Part shown: one piece after another, positions 1 to 6,717 of the stretch
Layout of the letters: each line of letters opens with the position of its first letter
Numbering within the stretch: the stretch's first letter is position 1
Assembly: GCA_023245385.1 (NCBI GenBank)
Contig: JAHFKM010000020.1
Span: forward strand, 1 to 11,868
Length of the DNA: 11,868 nt
Direction: 5' to 3'
Origin: an archaeon
GTDB lineage: Archaea; Nanobdellota; Nanobdellia; SCGC-AAA011-G17; GW2011-AR18
Position numbers and translations under genes: made by a program
The notes under the pieces: model-generated
What the model was told of the DNA's origin: nothing
Database searches by the model: none
What the model saw: only the letters and a program-made list of their open reading frames with translations

Positions 1-35
1 GAGGAGATCCAAATCAGTTAACACTTTTCTCATTT

Positions 36-101
36 GTCGAGGCGTAATACCCCGCAGCTCTGCTGCGGAGTGAGCGAAGCGAACGGTGGGATAGCCTCGA
101 C
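36..101. repeat. GC-rich nested palindromic element (REP-like or structured RNA)
   Basis: An 8-bp outer stem, GTCGAGGC at 36-43 with GCCTCGAC at 94-101, encloses a perfect 7-bp hairpin, CCGCAGC (52-58) with GCTGCGG (62-68), and a mini-hairpin GCGAAGC at 74-80. The element is much richer in GC than the AT-rich DNA around it and shows no convincing reading frame on either strand. It lies just upstream of the promoter of the PAN gene. It could be an interspersed palindromic repeat, a structured RNA, or a leader of a minus-strand gene off the left edge. Only the pairing is seen directly; the class is inference. Confidence 0.55.
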
Positions 102-136
102 CTAGAATAGTTTTATTTTGATCTTCCAGCCGATAA

Positions 137-145
137 CTTTATTAA
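137..145 (+). promoter_or_regulatory. TATA-like box of the PAN gene
   Basis: The sequence CTTTATTAA is centred about 29 bases before the GTG at 170. This is the spacing expected for a leaderless archaeal transcript. A nearly identical CTTATTAA sits at the same distance before the gene at 1898. Confidence 0.5.
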
Positions 146-169
146 GAAAGTTCCAGATGAATATACTTT

Positions 170-1276
170 GTGGAAAAAGAGCTCTCCCTCCAGTTGACAC
201 AAAACATTCATGAAGAAAACCAACTCCTCAAAGCAAGCGTAGGATATCTTAAAGCAGAACTTAACAAATACAAAGAACTACCCCTCTTAGTCTGTGACGT
301 TAAAAAAAACATTCACAACAAAGCAATCATCCGCGTCGCAAACGGTAACCACTTCTGCGTCAACGTCGCAGCAAACATCCAACTTGAATCAGGAGACACA
401 GTTTTAGTAGAACAAAAATCCTTAACTGTCGTCCAAAAACTAGATCACACAAAATCCTTTGATGTAGATAATTTTCTCATCCTCGAAAAACCATCTGTAC
501 TTTGGGAATCACTCGGTGGACTAGACGAACAAATCAAAGAAATCAAAGAAGTCGTGGAACTTCCTCTAAACAACCCAGAACTTTTTAAAAAAATAGGCAT
601 TGAACCACCAAAAGGAGTTTTATTACACGGAGCACCAGGAACAGGAAAAACACTACTCGCTAAAGCAGTCGCCACAAGCACTAACACTACTTTTATTCCA
701 ATCGTCGCCTCAGAACTCGTCCAAAAATTCATCGGAGAAGGAGCAAAACTCGTCAAAGACCTCTTTCAACTCGCAAAAGAAAAAGCACCCTCTATAATTT
801 TCATCGACGAGATCGACGCACTCGCAAGCCAACGCATGGAAACCGGAACCTCAGGAGAACGAGAAGTCCAACGAACACTTATCCAACTCCTCACAGAAAT
901 GGATGGATTCAAAAACACTCCCAATATCAAAGTCATCGCAGCAACAAACAGAATAGACACTCTCGACCCAGCAATCCTCAGACCAGGAAGATTTGATAGA
1001 ATCATAGAATTCCCCCTCCCCTCAAAAGAAGGAAGAAAACAAATTCTCTCCATCCACACAAAAAACATGAATCTCTCATCTATAGACTTTGAAGAACTCC
1101 TTGAAAAAACACACAGCTTCTCAGGAGCAGAACTCAAAGCAGTCTGCACCGAAGCAGGATACTACGCAATCAGAGATAACAGAGAAACAATATTCACTTC
1201 TGACTTCCTCAAAGCAGTAGAAAAAATCCAACCTAACATAAACTATGAAGAAAACTCTCTTGAAATGTTCGGATAA
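170..1276 (+). CDS. pan: Proteasome-activating nucleotidase (PAN), AAA+ ATPase
   Basis: This hexameric AAA+ unfoldase would feed substrates into the archaeal 20S proteasome in the cytoplasm. Residues 1-38 look like a short coiled coil and about 39-92 fit the OB domain. The AAA domain follows: Walker A GAPGTGKT at 154-161 (PAN usually has GPPGTGKT), the pore loop KFIGEGA at 186-192, Walker B IIFIDEID at 209-216, and the second region of homology ending RPGRFDR at 271-277 with arginine fingers R274 and R277. The last residues, MFG, resemble the HbYX proteasome-docking tail with Phe in place of Tyr. At 368 residues it is a little shorter than typical PAN. The start is GTG: an in-frame stop at 158-160 precludes any earlier usual start, and the TATA box spacing fits. 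Cdc48-type ATPases are excluded because there is only one AAA domain. Confidence 0.9.
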   Translation: MEKELSLQLTQNIHEENQLLKASVGYLKAELNKYKELPLLVCDVKKNIHNKAIIRVANGNHFCVNVAANIQLESGDTVLVEQKSLTVVQKLDHTKSFDVDNFLILEKPSVLWESLGGLDEQIKEIKEVVELPLNNPELFKKIGIEPPKGVLLHGAPGTGKTLLAKAVATSTNTTFIPIVASELVQKFIGEGAKLVKDLFQLAKEKAPSIIFIDEIDALASQRMETGTSGEREVQRTLIQLLTEMDGFKNTPNIKVIAATNRIDTLDPAILRPGRFDRIIEFPLPSKEGRKQILSIHTKNMNLSSIDFEELLEKTHSFSGAELKAVCTEAGYYAIRDNRETIFTSDFLKAVEKIQPNINYEENSLEMFG

Positions 1277-1319
1277 CAACACATAAAAACAAGAAGCTCT
1301 CAAAAAATTGTGAAGAACC

Positions 1320-1862
1320 ATGAGATACTTTGTCGCCCTGAATCTACCTCAAGAAATAAAAAATCCTTTATATGACTTACAAAGAAAAACAAAAACCAAA
1401 GAAGCAAAAATTCACTGGGTAGCAAAAAAGAACCTTCATATCACCTTAAAATTTTTCGGAGAACTCAAAGAAGACACACTCATACAAATTAAAACAAGAC
1501 TCAAAGAGATCACTTTAAAAAAAATCCAAGTCACACTCACTAAAACAGAATTTTTCCCAAATATCGAAAATCCCGCAGTCATCTGGATAGGACTAACCCC
1601 AGAAGAAAAAATTATCAAACTCGCACAAAAAATAGACGAAGAAACTCTCGACCTAGTAGCTTCAGAACAACGCTTCACCGCACACATCACCCTCGGTAGA
1701 ATAAAAAAAATCTCCTCAAAAAAAAACATTCTCTCAACCCTCAAAGCTATGAACATCGAGAAAATCTCCTTCACTTTAGATTCTTTCACCCTCTACAAAA
1801 GTACTCTAACCTCACAAGGACCAAACTACGAAGAAATCGAAACCTATTCTCTATCCCCATAA
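1320..1862 (+). CDS. thpR: RNA 2',3'-cyclic phosphodiesterase / 2'-5' RNA ligase family protein
   Basis: This is a member of the 2H phosphoesterase superfamily. Such proteins open 2',3'-cyclic phosphate ends of RNA and, in vitro, can join RNA halves by 2'-5' bonds. The two diagnostic HxTx motifs are intact and identical: HITL at residues 40-43 and HITL at 122-125, in two similar halves. The 180-residue length is normal for the family, and the N-terminus MRYFVALNLP is characteristic. An in-frame stop (TGA at 1311-1313) immediately precedes the start, so ATG 1320 is fixed. The gene begins 43 bases after pan on the same strand and may be cotranscribed; I see no clear Shine-Dalgarno. An A-rich ACATAAAA at 1281-1288 could be a weak separate promoter. 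The physiological RNA substrate in archaea is not certain. Confidence 0.9.
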   Translation: MRYFVALNLPQEIKNPLYDLQRKTKTKEAKIHWVAKKNLHITLKFFGELKEDTLIQIKTRLKEITLKKIQVTLTKTEFFPNIENPAVIWIGLTPEEKIIKLAQKIDEETLDLVASEQRFTAHITLGRIKKISSKKNILSTLKAMNIEKISFTLDSFTLYKSTLTSQGPNYEEIETYSLSP

Positions 1863-1864
1863 TA

Positions 1865-1872
1865 CTTATTAA
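1865..1872 (+). promoter_or_regulatory. TATA-like box of the gene at 1898
   Basis: CTTATTAA begins two bases after the thpR stop codon and is centred about 29 bases before ATG 1898. This supports independent, leaderless transcription of the downstream gene and supports that gene being real. Confidence 0.5.
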
Positions 1873-1897
1873 GAATAGTTGATGTGTTTATTTTTTA

Positions 1898-2386
1898 ATG
1901 GTCAGCTCAAAACCACTCGACACCTTCTTGCAAGATTCTCAATCAACAACTTCAATCCTTTTTCCCTGGAAAGATATTTGTCACGAAGCAGCATACTTTC
2001 TTTTTCGAAATGATCCTCTCTATGCCGGCGTCCTTTTTTATAATGGAAAATCAGATGGTAATTCCCCTCTTCTTCAAGACTTTCCTCAACAACTTTCAGC
2101 ACTCGCTTCTCTCGGAGAAATTAAAAACCCCCGCTTCAACACACGCTATACTCCACCTATCCAAGTCAGGCAAGTCAGGCCTCTTACCTTTACTAAACCC
2201 CTAGAAATTTACTCTCCTCACAATTTTGCAGACCTGAAAAAAAAGATTGACCAACATCTTCAAGAAAATCCAACTCCCCTCATTCTTCTTTCAGATCCTC
2301 AAAACATTCTCAACAACGGTCAAGACTTACACACTTACACCACCAGAACATTTTACACGATTAACCTAAATAACCTTCTCCACTAA
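1898..2386 (+). CDS. Hypothetical protein, 162 residues
   Basis: I do not recognise this protein. It is predicted soluble, with no signal peptide or membrane segment. It contains a hydrophobic/aromatic stretch near residues 28-50 (HEAAYFLFRNDPLYAGVLFY), a Pro/Arg-rich middle and a C-terminal half with a likely helix (FADLKKKIDQHLQ) followed by a beta-like PTPLILLSDP. A 9-base tandem repeat CAAGTCAGG at 2162-2179 encodes the doubled QVR. A good TATA box at leaderless spacing supports expression. Its stop codon overlaps that of the convergent hef gene by four bases (2383-2386). Shorter frames on both strands within it lack comparable support. A real gene of unknown function is the best reading. 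Confidence 0.6.
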   Translation: MVSSKPLDTFLQDSQSTTSILFPWKDICHEAAYFLFRNDPLYAGVLFYNGKSDGNSPLLQDFPQQLSALASLGEIKNPRFNTRYTPPIQVRQVRPLTFTKPLEIYSPHNFADLKKKIDQHLQENPTPLILLSDPQNILNNGQDLHTYTTRTFYTINLNNLLH

Positions 2387-4581
2387 TCATATATCGCATC
2401 CACTAACTCTTTAATCTCCCTCGCCTTTTTCTCGCCAAGATTCTCAACCCTTTTTAATTCCTCTTCAGACGCATTCACAATCACCCTCACAGACTTCAAC
2501 TCTTTTAACAAACTCTTCGCAATCACCGGACCAACACCAGGAAAAGACTCCACAACAAACTCCTGCTGCTCTCTTGTTGTCAACGGTTTTCGCTCTACTC
2601 TCAAACTAAACTCCTTCACACTCGTATCCTGTTCTCTTTTCGCAATCGCCTTAATCAAAAGCGCAGTATCTATCCCATTCTGCGTTCTTACCATAGGAAT
2701 AGCATAGGAAACAGTAATCGTAGCAAGCATTCCTCTAATCGCATTTGGATGAATCTTCCTCAACGAATATATATCCTCCTCACCCTCAAGAATAATTAAA
2801 GGTTTTTCAAAATTACTCCTCAAATCCTTCAACTGCTGCAATAAACGCTTATCAATCATCGACGCTAAAAAATCTCCCACAGTTTTTCTTTCAATAGCAA
2901 CCTTATCAGAAATAATATAATCCGCAACATCTAATACCTTCGTCGTCACCTTTATCCCCTGATTCACCAACTCCTTAATCACTATTGAATTCGCCTCACG
3001 AGAATCAGCATACACCTTTAACGGCTCTTCAATCGTCGTATAATCTGCTAATGTAGGCTGACTTTCTAAAGCAGGAAGCGTTAACTTTTTTTTCAACTCA
3101 TCCAACACCCTATACATATTCCTCTCTTTATGAAACGCAACCCAATGATACGCCTCATCTCTCGTGTTTTTTGTCATCAATATTATAACCCTTCCCTTCT
3201 CAGTCCTCGCAGTTCTCCCCCTCCTTTGAATACTTCTAATCGCAGAAGGAATAGGCTCAAAAAAAATCACAAGATCAACCTTCGGAATGTCCAATCCTTC
3301 CTCACCAATCGATGTAGAAACAATACAATTCATAAGATTCCCACTAAACTCTTCAATCAACACAAGCTGCTCTTTCTGAGACAAACCAGTCTCCTTCGCC
3401 TGACCAACAAAAACCTTCGCCTTCACACCCTCAATCTTATTTAACTCTCCTTCAATCATCCTTCCAGATTCACGATACTGATTAAACACAATTATTTTTA
3501 GATTAGGATTCTTTTTAATTTCTTCACCCACTACCTTTTTCAAAGCAGTCAATTTAGGATGCTCTATCTTTTTCTCTAACAAATGTTTCACCTGAACAAG
3601 AGCAGAACGCATATTCAAATCCTTCGCAAGATTCTTAACCGCCTTCACCTTTGTTTTTTCTGCTTCATAAAAAAGTTTTTCCACATAAGTATGCATCGCT
3701 TCAGCACCCTGTGTCTCCAACAACTCAATCGCATGCTCAATCTTCAACACTTCAGCCAACAATGAAATAGCTCGCATCACCTGAAAATCCCTCTCCCCCC
3801 TCGCAAGTCTTCCCTGTAAAGAAGCCATCAGAGAAAGAAGTTCCTTCTTCGAAAACTCACTCTTATTCACTATTCCAAAACTTTTAACAGCACCTATCTT
3901 CTCCTTGTAAGCAAGATGAAGAAAATTTTGTACTTCCTTAAACTCTCCAGGAAGATCCACCTTTATCCATTCCACCCGCAGTTCCTGCACATAGGGTTTC
4001 ACATCAGGATCCTGATCAGTTCTTATCTCAATCTCCTCAATAAACGCATTCTTACACAAATCAGTAATCGTTTTCGTATCAGCACCAGGAGACGCAGTCA
4101 AACCAATAATCCTCGGATAACGCGCCTTCTTCATATAATTCTTACACAACCACGTGTACGCATAATCTTTCATACACCGATGCGCCTCATCCAATACCAA
4201 CAAAGAAAAATCTTCTAAATTAATCCGTCCATTCACCACATCATTCGAAACAGTCTGTGGTGTACTAATAATCACTTTCGCTTTACCTATCATTACAGCT
4301 CTCTTTTCAGGCTCAAGCTCTCCAGTAAAAAGAACAATTTCTTCCGGAAGAACATCTGTACAACTCTGAAATTCTTTCTTAATCTGAGCAGCCAAAGGTT
4401 TTGTGGGAGTTAAAAAAAGAATTTTCGTACTAGGAAACTGATTCGCTCTTTTCACAGCAACTAAAATCGCAAGCTTTGTTTTTCCCAACCCTGTAGGCAA
4501 TACTACCAAAGTGTTTTTTTTACTACACGAATCAAGAATTGTTTCCTGATATAATCTCGGCGTAAAATTTTTAATCTCCAT
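2383..4581 (-). CDS. hef: Hef-type helicase/ERCC4 nuclease for forked DNA
   Basis: Hef joins an SF2 helicase to an XPF-family nuclease and acts on stalled or branched replication forks; it is related to the eukaryotic FANCM and XPF lines. All parts are visible in order. The helicase core has Walker A PTGLGKT at 29-35, DEAH at 131-134, TAS at 162-164 and motif VI QRRGRTAR at 452-459. A helical insert lies at about 210-345. The ERCC4 nuclease has YADSRE at 524-529, D554 and ERKTVGD at 564-570. Two helix-hairpin-helix elements follow, FPGVGPVIAKS (680-690) and VENLGEKKAREI (712-723). The 732-residue length is in the normal Hef range. Helicase and nuclease motifs both look intact, so both activities are expected. 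ATG 4581 has a TATA box about 27 bases upstream, implying a leaderless single-gene transcript. Confidence 0.95.
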   Translation of the reverse strand: MEIKNFTPRLYQETILDSCSKKNTLVVLPTGLGKTKLAILVAVKRANQFPSTKILFLTPTKPLAAQIKKEFQSCTDVLPEEIVLFTGELEPEKRAVMIGKAKVIISTPQTVSNDVVNGRINLEDFSLLVLDEAHRCMKDYAYTWLCKNYMKKARYPRIIGLTASPGADTKTITDLCKNAFIEEIEIRTDQDPDVKPYVQELRVEWIKVDLPGEFKEVQNFLHLAYKEKIGAVKSFGIVNKSEFSKKELLSLMASLQGRLARGERDFQVMRAISLLAEVLKIEHAIELLETQGAEAMHTYVEKLFYEAEKTKVKAVKNLAKDLNMRSALVQVKHLLEKKIEHPKLTALKKVVGEEIKKNPNLKIIVFNQYRESGRMIEGELNKIEGVKAKVFVGQAKETGLSQKEQLVLIEEFSGNLMNCIVSTSIGEEGLDIPKVDLVIFFEPIPSAIRSIQRRGRTARTEKGRVIILMTKNTRDEAYHWVAFHKERNMYRVLDELKKKLTLPALESQPTLADYTTIEEPLKVYADSREANSIVIKELVNQGIKVTTKVLDVADYIISDKVAIERKTVGDFLASMIDKRLLQQLKDLRSNFEKPLIILEGEEDIYSLRKIHPNAIRGMLATITVSYAIPMVRTQNGIDTALLIKAIAKREQDTSVKEFSLRVERKPLTTREQQEFVVESFPGVGPVIAKSLLKELKSVRVIVNASEEELKRVENLGEKKAREIKELVDAIYD

Positions 4582-4602
4582 CTCCCCAGAACGCTTTCTT
4601 CC

Positions 4603-4612
4603 TATATAAAAT
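4603..4612 (-). promoter_or_regulatory. TATA box of hef
   Basis: Read on the minus strand this is ATTTTATATA, centred about 27 bases before ATG 4581, the leaderless spacing seen for other genes here. Confidence 0.55.
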
Positions 4613-4641
4613 CAAATGATCCAATTTTTTTGAAAGTCAGG

Positions 4642-4650
4642 TTTAAATAA
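4642..4650 (+). promoter_or_regulatory. TATA-like box before the small ORF at 4672
   Basis: TTTAAATAA is centred 26 bases upstream of the ATG at 4672. It predicts a transcript starting at or next to that ATG, running divergently from hef. Confidence 0.45.
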
Positions 4651-4671
4651 CTTTTCTTCGTTCACTTTTCT

Positions 4672-4791
4672 ATGAACTTGCCCCACCCTGTCGAAGCTGC
4701 GATTGACAATAGCTTTTATTTTTTCAAAAGATCCCTCTCGATGGGAGAATTAATTACGACTCTCGACTTGTCAATCTTTCTTCACATTTAG
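4672..4791 (+). CDS. Possible leaderless small protein, 39 residues
   Basis: An ATG lies exactly 26 bases after a TATA-like box and opens 39 codons (start MNLPHPVEAAIDN, end LDLSIFLHI) ending in TAG. The protein has a hydrophobic aromatic centre and no family I recognise. The same frame continues past TAG 4789 and TAA 4813 into the coding-like stretch that ends at 4959, so this could be the front part of one decayed gene. The same DNA contains a long-range inverted repeat (4701-4709 with 4768-4776), so the transcript might instead act as a structured RNA. Promoter spacing is the main support for translation. Confidence 0.35.
   Translation: MNLPHPVEAAIDNSFYFFKRSLSMGELITTLDLSIFLHI
4693..4783 (+). 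repeat. Long-range inverted repeat, possible RNA stem
   Basis: GATTGACAA at 4701-4709 pairs perfectly with TTGTCAATC at 4768-4776, and outside it GAAG (4693-4696) pairs with CTTC (4780-4783). Between the arms, TCCC/GGGA at 4732-4735 and 4743-4746 can form a small inner hairpin. Thirteen base pairs in matching order suggest a folded transcript from the promoter at 4642, but coding potential overlaps it. Confidence 0.4.
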
Positions 4792-4804
4792 TCACCCCTA
4801 AAAG

Positions 4805-4824
4805 ATTTGGGATAAAACCCAAAT
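4805..4824 (+). promoter_or_regulatory. Hairpin directly before a Shine-Dalgarno site
   Basis: ATTTGGG (4805-4811) and CCCAAAT (4818-4824) form a perfect 7-bp stem with a 6-base ATAAAA loop. It ends six bases before the GGAGG at 4830-4834. It could control access to that ribosome binding site or separate the two small ORFs. No T-run follows, so a plain terminator is unlikely. Confidence 0.5.
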
Positions 4825-4843
4825 TTAAAGGAGGACATATATC

Positions 4844-4959
4844 ATGAACCTAGACAACCAAAACTGAAAAAAGTTCACTACAAAGGCAACGAAGAACAAG
4901 CTGAAGAAACAGCCAAAGAATGGATCACACCACTCGACAAAGTTCTGAACTATATCTAA
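4844..4959 (+). pseudogene. Small ORF interrupted by a frameshift
   Basis: A strong Shine-Dalgarno GGAGG (4830-4834) stands nine bases before ATG 4844, yet the ATG frame stops after seven codons (MNLDNQN). One frame over, a protein-like stretch reads LKKVHYKGNEEQ, then AEETAKEWITPLDKVLNYI, ending at TAA 4957-4959. Adding one base near 4856-4862, a stretch containing AAAA with an A-run after it, would join the two into about 38 residues. The product would be small, charged and soluble; I do not recognise the family. The interruption may be real decay, a sequencing or assembly error in an A-rich run, or less likely programmed frameshifting. Alternatively the downstream frame belongs with the ORF starting at 4672, with which it is in phase. 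Confidence 0.5.
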
Positions 4960-4980
4960 AATAAAAAAAATAAAAAAATT
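4960..4980 (-). terminator. T-rich terminator of the winged-helix gene
   Basis: On the minus strand the stretch reads as T-runs interrupted by single A residues (AATTTTTTTATTTTTTTTATT). It begins right after the stop codons of the winged-helix gene, counting both its actual and its frameshift-restored end. Oligo-U tracts of this kind are the usual intrinsic terminators in archaea. Confidence 0.5.
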
Positions 4981-5001
4981 TATAACAACTCAGAAATCTT
5001 C

Positions 5002-5271
5002 TCAATATACTCCGCGATCAGTTAAAGAAATCGTTTTAATCCTTCCATGCTTCTCAAACGTTACCAATCGCGCTTTCTCCATTTCCTGCAGAATCTTCAC
5101 AGCATGAGAATAGGTACAATCAACCTCTTTCGCAAGCACAGAACCATATCTGTTTCTATTATTCTGTCTCAAAGCTACTAAAATCATGGCTGGTTTTTTT
5201 CTAAAAAACACTTCAAAAATATCTATTTCTTTCTTTTTTGACAAATAGTCAACCCCCGTAGATTTATACAA
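5002..5271 (-). CDS. Winged-helix DNA-binding regulator, C-terminus frameshifted
   Basis: This is a small MarR-like winged-helix protein, probably a transcription regulator. Residues about 18-38 form the first helices, the recognition helix is near 53-66 (TYSHAVKILQEMEK), and the wing is at 68-83, ending KTISLTD. This family usually continues as LTxKGxxIAEYI, but here the frame runs only RGVY-stop. In the next frame the minus strand reads IAEYIEKISELL followed by TAA at 4980-4982, exactly the expected tail. An indel or short deletion near 5011-5021 has therefore cut off the C-terminal helix. The start is uncertain: TTG 5271 (an in-frame stop lies four codons upstream) or TTG 5244, nearer where homologues seem to begin. 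It is divergent from serS, and the two may share regulation. Confidence 0.75.
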   Translation of the reverse strand: MYKSTGVDYLSKKKEIDIFEVFFRKKPAMILVALRQNNRNRYGSVLAKEVDCTYSHAVKILQEMEKARLVTFEKHGRIKTISLTDRGVY

Positions 5272-5302
5272 CTCTTTTTTCTAAGCATATGATACTAAAG
5301 AA

Positions 5303-5312
5303 ATATTTAAAC
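5303..5312 (-). promoter_or_regulatory. Possible TATA box of the winged-helix gene
   Basis: GTTTAAATAT on the minus strand lies about 35 bases before TTG 5271, placing the transcript start near 5279. A second candidate, TTGTATAAAT at 5262-5271, would instead favour the TTG at 5244. I cannot decide between them. Confidence 0.3.
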
Positions 5313-5402
5313 GTTTCCATTTCTATCTCTATTTTCCACCACTTAGATATAAACTCTCTCTTGAGTAGTAGCAAAATCATTTTTTTCTTTCTAACAGAAG
5401 AA

Positions 5403-5410
5403 TTTATAAG
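5403..5410 (+). promoter_or_regulatory. TATA box of serS
   Basis: TTTATAAG is centred about 27 bases upstream of ATG 5434, the leaderless spacing. It fixes the serS start together with the absence of a Shine-Dalgarno in the C-rich CCCCCTTT before the ATG. Confidence 0.6.
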
Positions 5411-5433
5411 TTGAAGCTGTCAAATCCCCCTTT

Positions 5434-6717
5434 ATGTTAGATATAACTCTTCTCCGAGAACAAGCAGAACTTGTTAAAAAAAATATTTCACGACGTGGAA
5501 CTGCCTACGATCCTTCTCTCGTCAATACCTTTCTCACTCTCGACAAAGAATGGAGAGAACTCAAAGGCAAAACTGACGAATTACGACGAGAACGAAATAC
5601 TATCACTCTCGAAATTACCAAATTAAACAAAGAAAAAAAAGACATTTCCCCACTTATTCAAAAAGCAAAAAAACTCCCCGAAGAAATCAAAACAAACGAA
5701 GAACACCTCCACCTACTCCGCACAAAAATAGACACACTTTTATTTAGATTACCAAATCTCCTCCACGAATCAGTTCCAATCGGCAAAGATGATACTGAAA
5801 ATAAAATCATAAAATTATTTGGAAAGAAAAAGAAACCACCATTCAAACTCTTAAGCCATGTCGACCTCATGCAAAAAAACAACTGGGCAGACTTAGAACG
5901 CGCAGCTAAAATTTCAGGATCCCGTACTTACTTCCTCAAAGGAGATCTCGCCTTACTCGAACAAGCATTAATTCATTACGCTATCGACTTTATGACTAAG
6001 AAAAAATACACTTTCATTTTTCCCCCCCATTTTATTAATAGAAAAGCATACGAAGGAGTTACAGACCTCACAGACTTTGAAAATGTTCTCTATAAAATTC
6101 AAGAGGAAGATCTTTACCTCATCGCAACTTCAGAACATCCAATCACCGCAATGTACATGGATGAAACTCTCAATGAAAAAGAATTACCACTCAAACTCTT
6201 TGGACTTAGCACCAACTTTAGAAAAGAAGCAGGAGCCCATGGTAAAGACACGAAAGGAATCTTTCGCGTACACCAATTCAACAAAGTAGAACAAATTATT
6301 TTCTCAGATCAAAAATCCTCCTGGAAACTCCATGAAGAATTAATCAAGAACGAAATCGAATTTTTCAAAAGTCTTGGTCTCCACTTCAGACAAGTCAACG
6401 TCTGCACAGGAGATATTGGAACTGTCGCAGCAAAAAAATATGACCTTGAAGCATGGTATCCAGTACAACAAGCATATCGCGAAATAGGAAGCTGCAGCAA
6501 CTGCACAAGCTACCAATCGACACGCTTAGGAATAAAATATTCTCATCCTGAAGGAAGCAAATATGTACACACCTTAAATAGCACGCTTATCGCAAGCTCC
6601 CGAGCGCTCGTAGCACTCTTAGAAAATTTTCAAGAAAAAAACGGAAGTGTCAAAATCCCAAAAGTTTTACAAAAATACATGAACCAAAAGAAAAAAATCG
6701 GAGGAAACCATGCCTGA
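5434..6717 (+). CDS. serS: Serine--tRNA ligase (seryl-tRNA synthetase)
   Basis: The enzyme charges tRNA-Ser with serine using ATP. Residues about 1-105 form the long two-helix coiled coil that grips the tRNA variable arm. The class II catalytic core follows: the serine-contacting TSE at 232-234, motif 2 FRKEAGAHGKDTKG within 262-275, and motif 3 with NSTLIASSRALVALLENFQ at 382-400 including R390. The length of 427 residues is normal. It is the common SerRS type, not the rare zinc-dependent form of some methanogens. The insert between coiled coil and core (about 120-145) is Lys-rich. The gene is transcribed from its own TATA box and its last 8 bases overlap the next gene, so the two form an operon with translational coupling. 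Confidence 0.97.
   Translation: MLDITLLREQAELVKKNISRRGTAYDPSLVNTFLTLDKEWRELKGKTDELRRERNTITLEITKLNKEKKDISPLIQKAKKLPEEIKTNEEHLHLLRTKIDTLLFRLPNLLHESVPIGKDDTENKIIKLFGKKKKPPFKLLSHVDLMQKNNWADLERAAKISGSRTYFLKGDLALLEQALIHYAIDFMTKKKYTFIFPPHFINRKAYEGVTDLTDFENVLYKIQEEDLYLIATSEHPITAMYMDETLNEKELPLKLFGLSTNFRKEAGAHGKDTKGIFRVHQFNKVEQIIFSDQKSSWKLHEELIKNEIEFFKSLGLHFRQVNVCTGDIGTVAAKKYDLEAWYPVQQAYREIGSCSNCTSYQSTRLGIKYSHPEGSKYVHTLNSTLIASSRALVALLENFQEKNGSVKIPKVLQKYMNQKKKIGGNHA
6700..6704 (+). promoter_or_regulatory. Shine-Dalgarno site inside serS for the zinc-finger gene
   Basis: GGAGG lies within the serS coding sequence, five bases before ATG 6710. It fixes the start of the overlapping gene and contrasts with the leaderless starts of first genes in this window. 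Confidence 0.7.

Noticed and set aside
1..33. Minus-strand ATG at 33 (MRKVLTDLDLL) running off the left edge
   Set aside because: Only 11 codons are visible and no TATA box or ribosome site precedes it; the GC-rich palindrome lies directly upstream. Possible but not supportable.
2400..4500. Several 60-104 residue plus-strand frames inside hef
   Set aside because: They are antisense shadows of a gene whose helicase, nuclease and HhH motifs are all intact.
4693..4790. H/ACA guide RNA (stem, small internal loop, stem, then ACA after the 3' arm)
   Set aside because: The internal loop is far too small for a guide pocket, the distance to ACA is too short, and no kink-turn is evident in the long apical region.
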